From assembly GCA_029964075.1 (NCBI GenBank), contig CM057140.1, positions 5,536,643 to 5,600,642 on the forward strand: 64,000 nt of DNA. Direction: 5' to 3'. Below, one piece after another: positions 1-15,200 of this stretch. The translations under genes were made by a program, and so were the position numbers. This DNA is from Patiria pectinifera. Lineage: Eukaryota; Echinodermata; Asteroidea; Valvatida; Asterinidae. Within the stretch, counting starts at the first letter, position 1, and the number at the start of each line of letters is the position of its first letter. The notes beneath the pieces are model-generated. The model was not told where the DNA came from and searched no databases. It saw only the letters and a program-made list of their open reading frames with translations.

Positions 1-158
1 AAATGTGCATGTGCACACGCAGGATTGTGTTGCATTAGTTTAAGCTGTTCGGCCATGGCATACATGGTGCTGGCGCAGGGGATTTTGTCTTCGCTGTATC
101 GCCAATATGATTAACGCAAAGGAAATAACGTATATTTCAACATCGGTTTCTGTTCCAG

Positions 159-230
159 GGATTTCGAAGGCAACAGAATGACGGCTATTGGTAGAGACAC
201 CTTTGCAAGATGTACACAGTTGACACATGT
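159..230 (+). CDS. Gene 1 LRR exon (first in window)
   Basis: This is a 72-nt exon between TTCCAG and GTAAGT, phase 2 on both sides. It encodes DFEGNRMTAIGRDTFARC and onward to THV, an LRR of the form xxLxxNxLxxIxxxxFxxC. Its paralog in gene 2 is 50217-50288, so earlier gene 1 exons should lie upstream of the window. Confidence 0.85.
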
Positions 231-3200
231 GTAAGTTCGCAAATTTAAGATCGTAATTTAAGGTCTATAATACGAACCTCGTTCCGTTTTGCTTTGTTTT
301 AAACCTCGTCGCTAATGGTAACCCATGTGTGGGACATTTACATCCTGTAGGCCTATCCCAATTAGACATGGCATGGTATTCTTATCGTGTACTTCGTGAT
401 TTGTTTCCAACGTGTTTTTATGACCTGCTCACATTAAGGAGTGTCCTAATAAAACAAACATACTATCTCAAAAGGATAGCTAAAGTTCTTAGTTCAACCG
501 ACCATTCCACAATGAAAACGAGAAATAAGAACAAAAACAATGGTTATTGGGCTATGCCCTCACTCAAAAGTGAAGAGTGACATGCCTACTAGCATCACAA
601 TGCAGTCACATTTCACCCAAACTGATTGTTTACTTTATTGTACTTAACATTTTAGTCTGCATTTGAAGGACTGCCTGCCCTTGTAATGTATGTCTGAAAG
701 AACTGATGACGGTAGACTGTTCCAGATCTTCACAGCTGCAGGAAGTTGAGTAGCATAGATTGCCTGGTTTGTCGAGCAGCAGGTGGCCTTACCGGTGGTT
801 CCATGGATTTCAGCAAGGTTGGGCACTTGCTGCACCGTTTTCTATATTTTCAAACAGGAGACTGCTGCAACATTTCTTCGATGGGGTAAACTGCTAAGAT
901 TATGCCTCGATTGCTCTTGATTGCTTAACCATATTAGACGGCAGGCTCTCCTTTGGATTTTTTTAAGAGTCGAAAGATGGACAGTGCTAGCTCCCATCCA
1001 GACAGTGCGTGTGATATTCTTCAGATGTGTCTTCCATTCCAGTTTGCGAGAGAATGTAACTCAACAAGTTTCATCTCCAGCCCATTACTGACAACCTTGC
1101 CTTGGAACATTATAGGCGGATGATTTTGCATGTCCTTCATGCTGAACACAGTGAGACACTGAATCAATGTTCATAGTCTCTCCTCGGTTGCTTGATCGTT
1201 CCAGGTCTTCCTGAAGTTGTAGCAGCTGCTAGCTTCAAGCTTGATCTTATTTCAGGAGGTGAGTTTTTGATGAATGCGAATATCGTGGTGTCAACAGCAT
1301 AGGCCAGATGTTCTGAATGACAGATCACATCACGTAGATATTAGATGTAGATCAGGAACAGAGTGGGGCCAAGAATCTGATTTGAGGTAGTTTTGAGAAA
1401 TAGGTTTCCGTAGTTGATCATGTATGATGTTCTCCACTACCTTGCTGATGATAGATAGTAGAGACATCGGCCGGTAGTTTGACGGGCAAGATCGACCGTT
1501 TTTTTCTTCTGCAAATGAACAACTCATGCAGCTTTCCACTGTGAAGGGGAAATAGCCTTTGCTAAAGCTGAATCGGAAAAGTTTGGCGAGTGAAGCTGCA
1601 GGTTCTATAGGACAGTTCTTCAAAAACTTGGCGAAGGTACCATTAGGGCCTGATGCTTTGTTCTTATCCTGCTTTTTTAACTTCCTTTTTATGTCTGAAA
1701 GTGACATTGCTGAGGTGAACAGCAGTACGGTCCTGGATAACGGGTAATGGATCATCTGCAGAGTTGAGATTACGTTTGTTGGAAAAAAAATGGAGCCAGT
1801 ATATCTTCAATCTTTTGAGCTGTTGAGAAATAGGTGTTATTCTGTATTATGTGTTTTCACGGTCAATGTAAATTACCACGACATCACAGTTCCTAAAAAA
1901 ATCACCTTTTTTCATTTTGCTGATATTAATAATGTCGTGTAACATTGCATATTGGATGTGTTGACAATGTAAGATGACAACTTTGAACCAAAAAAAATGT
2001 TTTGGATCTAGCGCTGTAGCGAATAGGTCCCATTCGTAACCCCCGGCGCCACCGGCTACCAAATATTGTATATGGATGTTAACGTCCGTGCAGTTAGAAA
2101 GCATCCAGTGCGACGGAAAGTCTTACTTTGACAAAGAACTAACTGTGCACGTGACGCTATTCGCCAGAGACTAACAAAATGGTCCATTCAATTTACTTCC
2201 AAGTACATCATTACCACATCGGTAGAAGAACTCGCGGAGGACATACAACATGAGCTGGAATGTGTCATCAAAGACTCTGTGCCTCCCAAACTCAGCTCTA
2301 ACAGGTTTAACCAACCGTCGCTTAATTCTGACACCAAGCGTGCTTTAAGACGCAATATTAGGGCCTACAGGAAAACTCGCTGCACCAACAGAGACAAGGA
2401 CTCTGCCCGCTTGCGACGGCTAAAGAGAGACGCCCATAAGATTTGTCGTAACGCGCACAACAAATACATCTACGACATTGTGCACAGTGCTCTTATAAAG
2501 TCTATGAACGAGGGTGGATTCCTTCAAGCAGATTCATAGACAAACGCTGACATCTTAAACCGGCAATTCACATCCGTTTTGTCCAAATATGATGGCTCCA
2601 CACTTCCTGATTTAGGTTCCAGGAACTCTCCCGCCATGGAGTCCATCGCTGTGAGCCAGAGTGGTGTTACCAAATAACTTCGGAACGACAAGCCATTACT
2701 GCATCAAGCCCTGATGGCATTCAAACTAGACTTCTGAAGGAACTAGCTAAAGAAATCGCTCCTGCAGTCACACTCATATTTCAAGCTTCCATCAATTAAG
2801 GGTACCCTTCCAATGGAAGAAATCTCACATCGTCCCTATCTTTAAGAAGGGTAGCAGGTCAGACGCAGCAAACTACCGCCCAATCTCTCTCACATCGGTT
2901 TCATGCAAGCTCTGCGAGCACATTGTTTACTGTGGCAATTATCCGTCATCTCAATGACTGCAATATCTTCTCAAACACACAGCACTAGTTTCGCTAAAGT
3001 ACAGCATGTGACACCGATTGGATGACAAATCACACATTGATGTGATCCTACTTGACTACTTCATAAAGCCTCGCACCGCCACTTCCTGATGAAAGTTGAG
3101 CACTATAGAAAACGAGACATCACCTTAGATTGGACCCAATCCCAATTTGTCCGAGGTGACGGTCAGAAGAGCACCGAATCCCGGGTAACATCGGGAGTAC

Positions 3201-6200
3201 CACAGGGTAATGTCTTAGGCCCCCTTGTTGTTGGTAATTTTCACTAATGACCTACCTGCTTGTGTCCCAACTTCCACAACAAAGCTGTCTGCTGAAGACG
3301 CAGCCAGCCTTTGAAAAGATCATGATGCCCTCTAAGATAGGGAATCCAAGTGGCCGATGACGTTTAACGTTAAGAAATGCCAGGTCCTTCGAATCACTAA
3401 CAAACGTAAACCCATCCTTGCACCATACACCATTTATAGACGCACGTAGAAGTAACCTATTGTGCGAAGTACCTTGGAGTTGATCTCGACTCTCATCTCA
3501 CCTCAGCACCCATGTGGACACTATCAGTAGGAAATCCAACTCCACAACGGTTTTTTTTTATCTCGTAACCTCAGACATTGAAGTGGAAATGTGAAGGAAG
3601 CTGTCTACATGAAGCACCACCTGTGTCAGACATACAGTGGAATATGCTTGCTCTACATGGGACACCCACACACAGCAAAACACGCTATGCTACAGGATCT
3701 GAACCGGCCATCTGTACAGGACTTACGTAGTACTCACAGTTGCTTGGTCATGATGTACGAAATCAACTACAATTTAGTCGACAATGTTGACAACCAGTCT
3801 CACCCAACATACTACACCAGCCAGAGACCACGATTCCCGATTCGTCATCCCACACACCAAGTACTGCCTCTTCCCACGCACCATCCGGGACAGTAACAGC
3901 CTTGTGGTAGATCCAGTGGAGTACAAATCCCTGGACGCCTTCAAGCTGGCACTAAGGGATCATCCACTAAAATAGTCAGCACAACCAGCTTTTTACTTGC
4001 AGATCTGTACATGTACATATTAGTTATACATATAATTGCTCAGACCCATGCGCAACATATCGTGCATTTATCCTCGAAGACTCTGTGGAAGAATACAAAT
4101 ACGGGTACCTTTCTGCAAGTAGGTGTATAAGCACACTGTTATGATTACAAGCACTAGTATGAGTCATTAAAGAAAATACTCGAGTACAAATACAACCATG
4201 AGTACAATAATGTGCTATGGGGGAGGCAATCACATTAGCATGTGAGTTATATGTGTTCCTTGTATGATATTCTAGCCTGGCATAACTGTATATTCTTATT
4301 GGTGAATATTAACAAAATGTTATGCACTCTCTAGAGTACGACAATTTCTCTACCGAATCAGTAGTGTACAAAAAACAACAAGCGTTCTCCAGGAGATAGT
4401 ACAGGCGCCCGTGACATCGTCACGCGTACTGGTCTCTTTTTGGTGCCGGCATCCAAGGCGCAACGCGTCCGGGTAGCCAAGCGCCACTTGACTAAAGTAT
4501 ATGAGCCTACTGGCGCCCGGTCCGTATATTGTTGATATTAATTGTGGAGCGAGAACCAGACTACCTGCCAGAAGAAAATATTTATCAGGCAGCCAATAAG
4601 TCGAAATTGTAAAGGAATAATTCAATGACAAACTGTCGATGTTTCATCAAAAATAACATGATAACTAGAGGATGACCAAATAATAAATAATCGCAAGTGG
4701 AGCGCATATTTAAGACACAAACTTTCTTGCAGGAATTTAAGAGGGAATGACGTGACTAGTATTGAAGTGGATGCATTCAAGAGTTGCACCAACCTTCGAT
4801 ATTTGTGAGTATTAGCGAATATATATTTGTTAACAAGATATCGTTACAAAATCAGTACATAGATATTTTACCATTAATTGACCACTTTTGTGCAGCTTGG
4901 GACGTGCTTTGTTAATTCCTGGTTTAGATTAATGTCAAGGCCAACTTGGAGACATTTAAAACAAAAGACAACATTCAGAACAGATACATTTAGCAATTTT
5001 GGTACTTAAGAGGGACTGACGGGGGCATTCGTATTGCGGTGTGAGAGGTTAATTTCTTGGATCGCTGCAAGACGACAGACTACAAAAGCATTTTCCAAGA
5101 AAGTTGTCATTAATCAAGGCGTGATTTTTGACAGAAAACTATCCATTTCTAGACCAAATGAATCTCCCAAAATTGATGTTGGTGGAGTTTCACAATTTGC
5201 TGCAGATCCTGTCCTGGGGATGGGTATAATGATAGGTGAAGCCGATGTGAATAGGCCGAATGTCTGGGCGAATGAGAGCCTCCTCCTCCAACCCTTCCTT
5301 AATCACTCGAAACCACGGCCTATTGTATTCATGACTGGGTCCAAAAAGTTTGATGATATAAAATCTGCAAAAGAAAAATTATGGAATGTTTTGGTTTAAT
5401 CAGATTACTGGATAAAAACAAGTTATCAACCATATCAGCCAAGGAATTGACTGCCCCGAAGGACATGAACACATTGTAAGTTTCTTTTTATTCCTTAACT
5501 GTCACTTTGTGCAAGCAGTAATAACTAAAGAAACAGAAACAAATCATGATGATACAGGAATGAATTTTAATGATTGAGGGGGTTGGCTTTGCATTTACGT
5601 TAGTATTTGCATGACCCATGACCGTTGGAAATTGTGTAAATTTAAACTGAATTAACATTTTGTTTCGCGTTTCTTTAATCTACCAGGGGTCTTGCCGAAA
5701 ATAAGTTGAAAGAGCTCGGCCCTGATACCTTCAAAGGACTGCAGATTCAAGAAGTGTAAGAAACACTATAGGCACGGTGGAATATGGGCTCAGTGCGTGG
5801 AAAGGGAGAGCAGCGCCTTAACTAAACACAACAATCTGATATTTTTAATCTTATCGTCTTATGATGATGTCATTTATGTATACCTTTGGGAAATTTCGTG
5901 ACCTACATTTTTGTACTCTGTTTACTGCACAATACTGTTAATCGTTCAAGATTGTCAACGGTTAATGAAAAACGGTTCAAAAACACATGCCCGTACTTCA
6001 TTGGCCCTTATATGGTCTTCAGTGTCCAAACACAGAGCGGATGATTCAATTTCACGCGCTCCCATGTATACAACCACTATGTGATCGATATTTCATGCAG
6101 TTTGTTTCGGGCAGTCACGCAGGAATTTGCACTCGACTCGCGCTCTCTTTAAATTTGCAACTGCATTATTGTCAATATAAGACATTCTTACTAGGAATGT

Positions 6201-9200
6201 TGTTGACTTTTGAAGCAATCGCCGCTTAAGTCCTTATTCGTTGCATTACCTGTTCTCCTCCCCTTGTCTGATGACATCATGAATTTGAAACCCTGCCAAG
6301 TTCTTAGGAATCTGTGGACGTTTTAAGCAATACGCCGCTTGAGTCCTTATTCGTTACTTTACCTGGTGTTCTCCCCTAATATCTACATGCCTATGTACAC
6401 TGATAAGCATTGCTAAATCTCAAGGTGTTACTCTTTTTACCTACAGGATATTTCATAACCTTTAAACTCTCTTCATTAATGAAAACCCCGCTCGAATTTT
6501 TTACCCGTTGTCTCAAACTTCACGGTTAATTTACCGTTGCCGCGCGCGCGTTTACGCTGACCCAACGTAAGGGGAACCCTTCTTCCCCATGATGGCCCAA
6601 TTGAATGATGTCGTCGTGTGTCATTAGTGGCTTTACATCACAATACCTAGTGTCCGGTCTTGCCCTATAGGCTAAACGATCTTGGGTACTATTCACATGT
6701 TTTTGCATTACAGGTGGATGGACGACAACGATGTGCAAGTGTTAAAGGCACACACTTTCGGCGGAGTCATCTCCTCCATGTGAGTATACATGTACATGTA
6801 GGTCGTGGTGAGTACTAAATAATAAGAAAGGTCTTCAAAGAATGGCACTCGTTTCTTTGTAATGCAGATGTCTACCAAAGGTGATTTGCTCAAACATTAC
6901 AACTAGTACATGCCATGTTACTGTAGAATGATATTTCGAGAGTGAAGTACACATAATATATTATACTTTCAATTAAGAAGGCATAAGAGCTTTATTATTG
7001 TTTAGAACAAATACCAGAGATAACCCTGTCGATTAGTATATTTTACGCACACATTTTGCATTTAAAGTGTTTTGAATAAAGAGTATAATATACAAACATG
7101 CATACCCTTTCCATTAATTATAAACGACATTACCACATTTCCACGTTGAATATCATTCTCAGTAAAAGAACAAATTAATACTGAAACTCTGATCTCAATT
7201 TTCAATATTTGACAGAGTGTTGGATAACAATAGAATTCTCGAGATTCCAGCTAGTTTATTTGTGGATCCCTCGAACAAACAACAAAGGAAAGAAATCGAG
7301 AGATTGTGAGTATGATTGTGCAAATACCATGGCCTTTAGGTTACGGTCATCTTAAAAACAAATTTTACCAATAAAAAAAGGTTTCTTAGCCTTCAGGGCA
7401 GGGTATCACAGCAGGTGAAACGACAGCGGTAATAAACCTGTTTTATTAAACCAGTTTGACGTATCCGATTTATGTTGAATTGTTTAAATACTTTTGTTTC
7501 TTCAGTTATTGTCAAGAAAACAGGGTTAACCGAGTCGCCATTGGAGCTTTTCAAGGTGTTAATAAGTTCCAAAGATTGTAAGTAAACTTAACGTCAAATA
7601 AATAATAAAATGTGCTTCGAAAGCCTTTATATACGAAATGCATTGGGCATTTGGGATTCATTTTCTGTTCAATATCAGACAAATTCATAAATGCACTATT
7701 AGTTGCTTTTAAACTCTTCATTTTACACATCTGTCACACTGTATTAGGTTAATGCGGAACAATCGCCTAACGACTCTACCAGAGGGTTTGTTTGATACGA
7801 ACACTGAAATCGGGCAGTTGTAAGTGTACAACGTGTCCCAAAAAACATTGTGCATGAAGAAGTCGCTGATTTGCTCAATGTCACAAAATGCTACCTGTAA
7901 ACACCCTTATCCAAATGCTTCATAAAGGCCAGGCAGTATTTCGAGCACTCACAAAACATACCAATAATCCAATAATTGGCGGAGGTGCAGAAATTACATT
8001 GTGCAGGTCGCAAATTACGTAGCCTTACCAAATCAAAGATATAGTTGGTTAACATTGTTGAATTTTCTTGATTTTTTGGAGCAACTATAAACAAGACCAT
8101 GGGCTTGAAAATGCTAAAAAAAATTGATAAGCTACTTTGAACATTTTTTTAGAAAGTCAGCAATTTTTCTTCATGCACAATGTTGATTTGGACACGCTGT
8201 ACTTCTTCTTATTCATGTTTGAATATTTCTTAATGTCGCTTCGTCGATAGTACAAAACTATAGGCAAGATGTTATTTTTATTAATGAAGGTCCTTTCCAA
8301 AACAGTTATTTATTACTCTAGCGTGAAATAATAGTCTCCGTTGACTGCATGACCTGAGTACATGTATGTTAAAACAAAATTCTTCCATCGAGATTCTTTA
8401 TCATAACAGATTAGACACAAGTACATGTTTAATAACGCTTCTTTTAATAAAAGGATTCTCACCAAAAATATAATGAGGTTTTCACATGTATCCGTTTCTA
8501 TACCATACAGGTTGATAGCCGATAACAAGCTAGCTTTTCTACCAGAGAATTTTCTAGTCAACACAACATTAACCGAAGTTCTGTAAGAGTTTTGACAGAC
8601 TATATTTTATGGTCTCAATCGCCACACTTATACATAAGTCAATCTTTTAGCAACAACGTTGAGTGTTTTTCTTCCCGAACCAATGCGCCAAAACAAATCC
8701 TTCCCCTGAAGCAAAAACTGGAGGTTGCTAACTGTTTTTCGGGTTAGTACATGTATGTAACGGTCTAAATACGAGACCCAATGTAATATTTGGTAAGAAA
8801 ATGGTCGTATGCACAGCGTGCCTAGATTCCAGCAGTCCTCAGCTAATCCTTGGAGGGTTGTTTTTCCAAGAGGGACAACTATCAAGTTAGTCTATCGCAA
8901 TTCTCAACCAAACCAACCCCGTATAAAGAAAACAAGTGCACCTTCGCTCTGTATAACCTACAATGCTGACTCGCAAACACTTGAAGTGTGGTATAAATTA
9001 TGCATGGTTTGACGTTCCTTTTTTCTCTCAATATGTTCATATTTTGAAGTGATATTGGCTTCAATTGTCTCACATCCATCCCCGATGGCTTATTTCGCAA
9101 CCAGACCAAGCTAAGGACACTTTTCATGCAACGCAATTACATCCGTGTCATTACCAAAGGAATGTTTAAGGATCTTCACTCTCTAGAAGTACTGTGAGTC

Positions 9201-12200
9201 ATCAATTGTTTTTGTTTATTTTTTTGCTTACCGCTTATTAAAAAAAAAATCTAGGTTTAAATCAGTGTTTACTTTTACAGGTATTTGCTGTTCCCAAGTT
9301 GCAGTCACAAGGCCATGCATAAGCAATCATTTGTCGATCGTGCCAGAATAATTTTTGGGGGGGGGACTTTTCTCTACCGGGATGTCGCGCTTCACACGGC
9401 ACCCGCTAGCTGGCTAGAGTCATTAACTTCGACCTCAATTTGCATGTTGACCACCGGTTGCCGTGGTAAACCTTGGAATGCTTTAATATATATTTGGAAT
9501 GTTTTGGAATGTTTTTATATATATATAGGCCTAATGTTGTAACTTTTAACTATTCAATGTCTGATGAAAGAAGGAAATCTGCTAAAAAAAGCAAAACAAA
9601 ACAAATGTATAATGTTAGTCATGAACCTACCGTGATATTACAGGACTGTGAATTCGTATCATACATGCGAAGATAGCCAACAACTTCACAAATAATTGAG
9701 TGTGCAAAGATGGTCAATGAGGCCGGTCCTGGCGCAGAATGACTGATTGCAGTAAGGGCAGGTGTTGGTTGGGAGCTAACTAGGCGGAATGGAGGAACTT
9801 GATCCGTTCTTACAGAGCTGTCGTTTCTGTTCGGCTTCACAGATGCGGCCTTTCTCGTACTTCTTTACGCTGTGCATGACTAAGTTATAGGCCAGTTGGA
9901 GCGCTGCTGCGAAATAATCTCCCACGTCTCTAGATCTATGCTGCAACCTTTGACGGAGGCATTAAGGGTACCTTAATTTGTAACGTTTCCCGTGCCACCT
10001 TGAGTCTGCGCAGATTAAACAACTTGCTCTCAGAGCAGTATTGCAGATAGACCCCTATATCCCCGCAACAAAAGGTATCTATGAGCATATCCAAGAACAT
10101 CATGTTAATGGGTAGGTGCCAGGACGCAGCCTTGCTTCACTCCGTTGGCCACTCGGAGGGGTTCAGAGAATGCGCCGTTGTCTTGGACACAAGCTTGCAT
10201 GCCATCGTGGATTTCACAGACCATGTTAATGAACATGTCGGGGCAGCCAAAGTCTGACATAATCTTCCACAGGCCCGCTCGGCTTCAGTGGCGTAGGCAG
10301 GAATTTTTCAGTGTTGGGGGGGGGGGGGGGGGCGCTGGAAAATTTCATGGGGGCGTCATGTAGATCAGTGATAATTATTGTTTTTAAATCTCAGTGGGGG
10401 GGGGGGCCACAAAAATCAGACAGACAGACAGACATACATCAGACAAACAGACAGTGTAACATTTGCCTGGCCGTTGCAAATCCCTTTGGCGAAAACCAAG
10501 TTTTGTTTCGCTAAACAATGGTATGCCCTCGTGTAGTGGTAAAGCGTTTCAAAATGATTTCCAAGTCTTGATTTTGTTTTATAGATCCGTATTTGGCAAT
10601 CCTCTCATCGCGATACAAGCCTGGATTTTCTATAACACGCAGCTCACAAATGTGTAAGTACATGCAGATCATCTACAATCAATTGCTTATTAAGTGATGT
10701 TATGGAGGTTGTATATTTATTTCACATTAACATGTGCCAGGTGCACGATCCGTCATGTTTGCCGCCTATAGCGTGCTTGATCGGCTGTGCAGTACATGTA
10801 CAATGCATGATGCGTAACGTGCATGTTATGCGGTATCCGTCACGGTCAATATCCGATTTGAAAAGGTCTGGGGAGTATTTCCCTAAATTATGTAAGTGGA
10901 CGTAGTCACCTATGGCGTTTTAGGGCCCATTATTTACATGTCTGCAACCGTAGAGGTGTAATATGGCGGAGGCGTGGGTAGCTACTCAACTCATTCGTCA
11001 CATTAAGTACTTCTTTAAACCAAAACAAGATCGATACACCAAGCTCCGACCTATGAATCTTTAACCAATCACAGCAACGTTTTATGTCCAGCATTGCGTG
11101 CACTTACATGACGCGCGTGTGTGGCGTGAATTTAGGTATCAATGATATACAGACTCATTGGAAGTATTACAAATACCTCGGCGAAGACAGCTAGGAGGAT
11201 GACCAATAAAAGGGTAACAGAGTCCTAAGTCAGGTTTTCATTCGCCACCGGCTGAAACTTGCAGTGTTGTATGCCATTTTAAATTGGCACTTGTGTGACG
11301 CAAGTGCGTTGTGCGCGGGGCCTTTTTTAATCTAGCGGATATGTGAAAAAAAATGGTGCACTTTTGCATGAAAGCATGAAACTTGGCACAGATGTTTATA
11401 TTCATGAGAGAAAATGTTTCAGATGTGGATCCACCGCGAAGTCACCCTTTTAGGGGCGATGGAGTCATTTATAAAAGGGGGGCTTTTTATGCTCACCGTT
11501 AAAAACATTATGACCACCTCTCACAAATGCACATAGCTGCAAACAAACATATATATATTCATGACAAAAACAAATAGATGTAGAGGTCTCAGAAAATAAC
11601 CATTTTAGGGGCGTGGCATCCTTTACAAAAAGGGGGACTTCATTAAAAAGTGCCCATCTTTCATAAATGCATATAAGTTCACATAAACATATATATTCAT
11701 GACCAAAAAAAATATTCAGATGTAAAGGCCTTGACAAAATACCCTTCTAGGGGCGTGACAGCTAATCAAAAAAGATGGGGGGACTCGTTTTGCCCTTTGT
11801 AAAACACAATTGAGGCTGACTTTTATAAATTCAGAAAGCATCATACAGACATATATTTATGAAAAGAAAACCAGTTTAGATGTTAAACCCCAAAGGACAT
11901 GCCCCGTTCGGGGCGTGGCCGTTATTTCAAAAATAGGGGGTGGGTGGGAGTTGTTGTACGCACCATACAAAAAATTAAACCCTTCTAAATTGCATCAACT
12001 TCACACATATACATTTAATTGAATCTATGATATTCTTTAGATGTGGAGACCTGGCAAACCTAGCCCTTTAGCGGCGTGGCACAGTGGGCCAGGTCGAAAC
12101 CAAAGTGCGCCAAAAAGGGTGAAACGTGACCTTGCTATTTTTTATTTTTTCGACACTTTTGAGGTTGCTCATACCCCATCGGACCATTTTATGGGGAAAT

Positions 12201-15200
12201 TAAGCAGAAAATATGTATATTGACTTGTCATGAACTCTTAAAGGTATGCAAATCCACAGAAATTGGCCATAAAATGTGAATAGTTGCAGAAATCTTCATA
12301 AAGCAAAATCAGACAATTTGCATTGAGCTACGGAGCTAAATTTTCACTTGACTCTAGTTTATAGTTCATATTTAAAGGAAATCAAATCAGTTTTATTTTT
12401 GTTGAATTTTTTTTATGAATAAATACTGACAATTGTGTCAAAATTGACATGAAATTTACGATTCCTGTGTTCAGCAATACGGAAACTAAGGATTGCCGTC
12501 GATTGCTGCCTAAAGTCTTCTTATTTCTAATAAAGCAACTTGTTAGCAAAATTTTGGTACCAAATTTAGCTGCGACAACCTGCGATACACGATTTTAGAG
12601 CAGTTTTTTCTGAAGCGATCACCGTACGTTTTCGCCCCTTTTCTGAACTCCATATTACATGTGGCGCGCTTCACTGAGAAACACGACACCCGAGCAAGGC
12701 TGCGCTCGCCGGAAAAGTCAGTGTTGTGTAATATGATACCCCTATTAGATGTCTGATTGCGCCGTTGAAATTACAATGTACTTGGTGTCTCAAATACTTG
12801 GTGTCTCATCAACATATCACGTGCTTTATTTTCAATTATTGCATAGAGTAAATATGCACAACTCTGCTGCTTAACCGATTTGATTTAAAACTATTTTTTG
12901 ACGCGCTCATATATTGTACAAGCATTTTTGTAAACTGTTAAATGGAAATAACAAACTGGCGTGAATAATTTACAGTAAATAAAACGCCAAAAAAAAAACA
13001 GGAAAAAAAGAATGAGAGCCAGTCCTTAAGTTCAATCAAAATACATTTTCTTTATTTGTTTATGGTCCTAACACAACAAGAAATGTTCAGAACAGGTCTA
13101 TTCTACTCTTCCGAAATTTGTTTAGGCTACTCGTTAGATTCCGAAATATTATATTTGGGAACAAGGATCGAACGTGGCATCATTATGGTTAAGCAGAATG
13201 CGAAAACATTGTTGCATATGACATACAAAAATCATTTAAATACAATTGTATCACAATTTAAGAACTTAAAATTAAATTATAAAAGTTATATCAACATTCT
13301 CCTCATTAAAAAACAGTGTAAATGTGCGTATTGTGTCAGCCAATCAAAATTCAGCGTTTCAATGACGTCACAGCGTTTGGAAATTATGCTCACTGTCTTT
13401 CTCGGGTCAGAAAACCCCTAAATGCTTAATATTAGTCCAATCAGCGACTCGAACCAATTTTGGCGCAGTTTGACCTTGACCTGGCCCACTGTGCGTGGCA
13501 GCCATTTTAAAACGGGGATCGAGTCACATTCAACGTACCCACATTTGTAATTTTCGTTTTCTCCGACCGGTTTTGTACAATGTTGGTTTGCCATTAATCT
13601 TCATATATGTTATTTCATTTAGTAACACTGCAACATCGGCATAGATCATTTTACTTTAATTTACTCCTAATTTCTTCATAAGTGGAATTAAATAGTTTAA
13701 TAAGCTGACATTGAACATACGTGTACTTTCACATGCACCTACTAGCTCAAGAAGATAGCACATCTGCAGGAGACATCAACACCCTGTATTCCCGGTAAGA
13801 TCAATGACTCATGAGGTTCAACTAGAAGAAATGCTTCTCTTTAAAAATTACTTATAAAAAGACTGATGCCATCTACAGGTACAACATGGGAGGGTCTCCA
13901 CTACAGTCCACTGTACTGATAATCATTTCTACCTTGCAACATTTATCTGCATAGTAAACTCAACAGGAGTTAACATATCATCAGGACTGCAACCAAAGCA
14001 AATAAGGCAGTCTGCTTCAAAGAAATTTCCATCACTACAACACGGAGGTGAATTCGACTACTTATAAAACACCTGTGCGCCAGCAATTGGAGTATTGCAG
14101 TGCAATCTTGGGCCCACATCATCAAACACATCATCACCTCATGCACACAAAGCAGTACACTTTAGGGCTGCTTTAGAGCACTTGCACCTTCCTGTGCAAC
14201 TTTTTTTGCAGGCACAGCAAAGCAGTCCACGGCAAGATGCGCTAGCCTCAGGAAGTGTTGTCCATAGTGGCCTCCAGTTTGACGCATCTGTCTACCCCCA
14301 TTCACCAGGAGATGGCATATCGGGATCTCTGATGAGAGATTTACCCCAACAAAATCCGCCTTGGTAGATGGCTCTTCTCATGTGTTTGATTAAGGCCGCC
14401 TTTGTGGGTGGAAGTGACTGCATGGTACTCCCTTTCTTCGTAAACAGATTCATTCGTGCCTCATCTAAATTGACCAAGTTGCTAGTTCTGTCATATAGAA
14501 GGATTGTGAACCTTTCAAGCACAGCAACATCTGTATCTTTCATAAGTTGGGGCACCTCGTTTAATCTTTTTAATGAGGCTGTTACTTCTTCAAACACATT
14601 CCATGTGTCTCATGCCCTTTTCTTCCCGACAGACCCAAAGGCAGATACTGTGTCGCAACCTGTATAAGCATGAAACATTGGCAGGGCTGCTAATTTTGCA
14701 GGGCCAATTGGTGATGCAATTTGATGAGCAGGAATACAACGAAAATTCTTTCCAACACCGAATGCTAGCTACCCCCATTTCTGCACCAAGAAGCTTGTTT
14801 ACTTCTGCAACCTTTTTTACATGCATCAATCAGCTTCTTCATGTTTGCAAGGCGCTAGGTCAGACATGTCTTCTTCATGATTACAAACAACTTCTGATCC
14901 TCTTGACGAAATTGTTGTTTTTGTTGTCTCCATGGCTACAACATAGTTAGCTAGGAATGCCAACAACTCTTGGTTGTTTTGTTCAATTCGAAGAAACTGA
15001 TCCCAGCTTCCTGGCAAGAGAGATGATTGAACTCTACGTCTGATACCATTCCCCCTTTTTGTCTTGTTTCAGATTTGAGACTGTTGGGTATGTACACGTC
15101 AAAGACAAGGTCTAATCTGCTGACCTTCTCCAGATGACTTTGTATGTACGGTACGAAGATCTTTGAAGCATACTCCCCAAAGGTCTTAACACCTTTCTGC

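Noticed and set aside
5034..5399. 121-codon open frame between LRR exons
   Set aside because: No recognisable domain, and the similar gene 2 intron is not open. It ends just before a real LRR exon acceptor and is most likely chance.
13056..13421. 121-codon open frame inside the CACAGTG-ended transposon, considered as a transposase piece
   Set aside because: No DDE-type or RAG/Transib motif seen; composition is AT-driven. Treated as non-coding.
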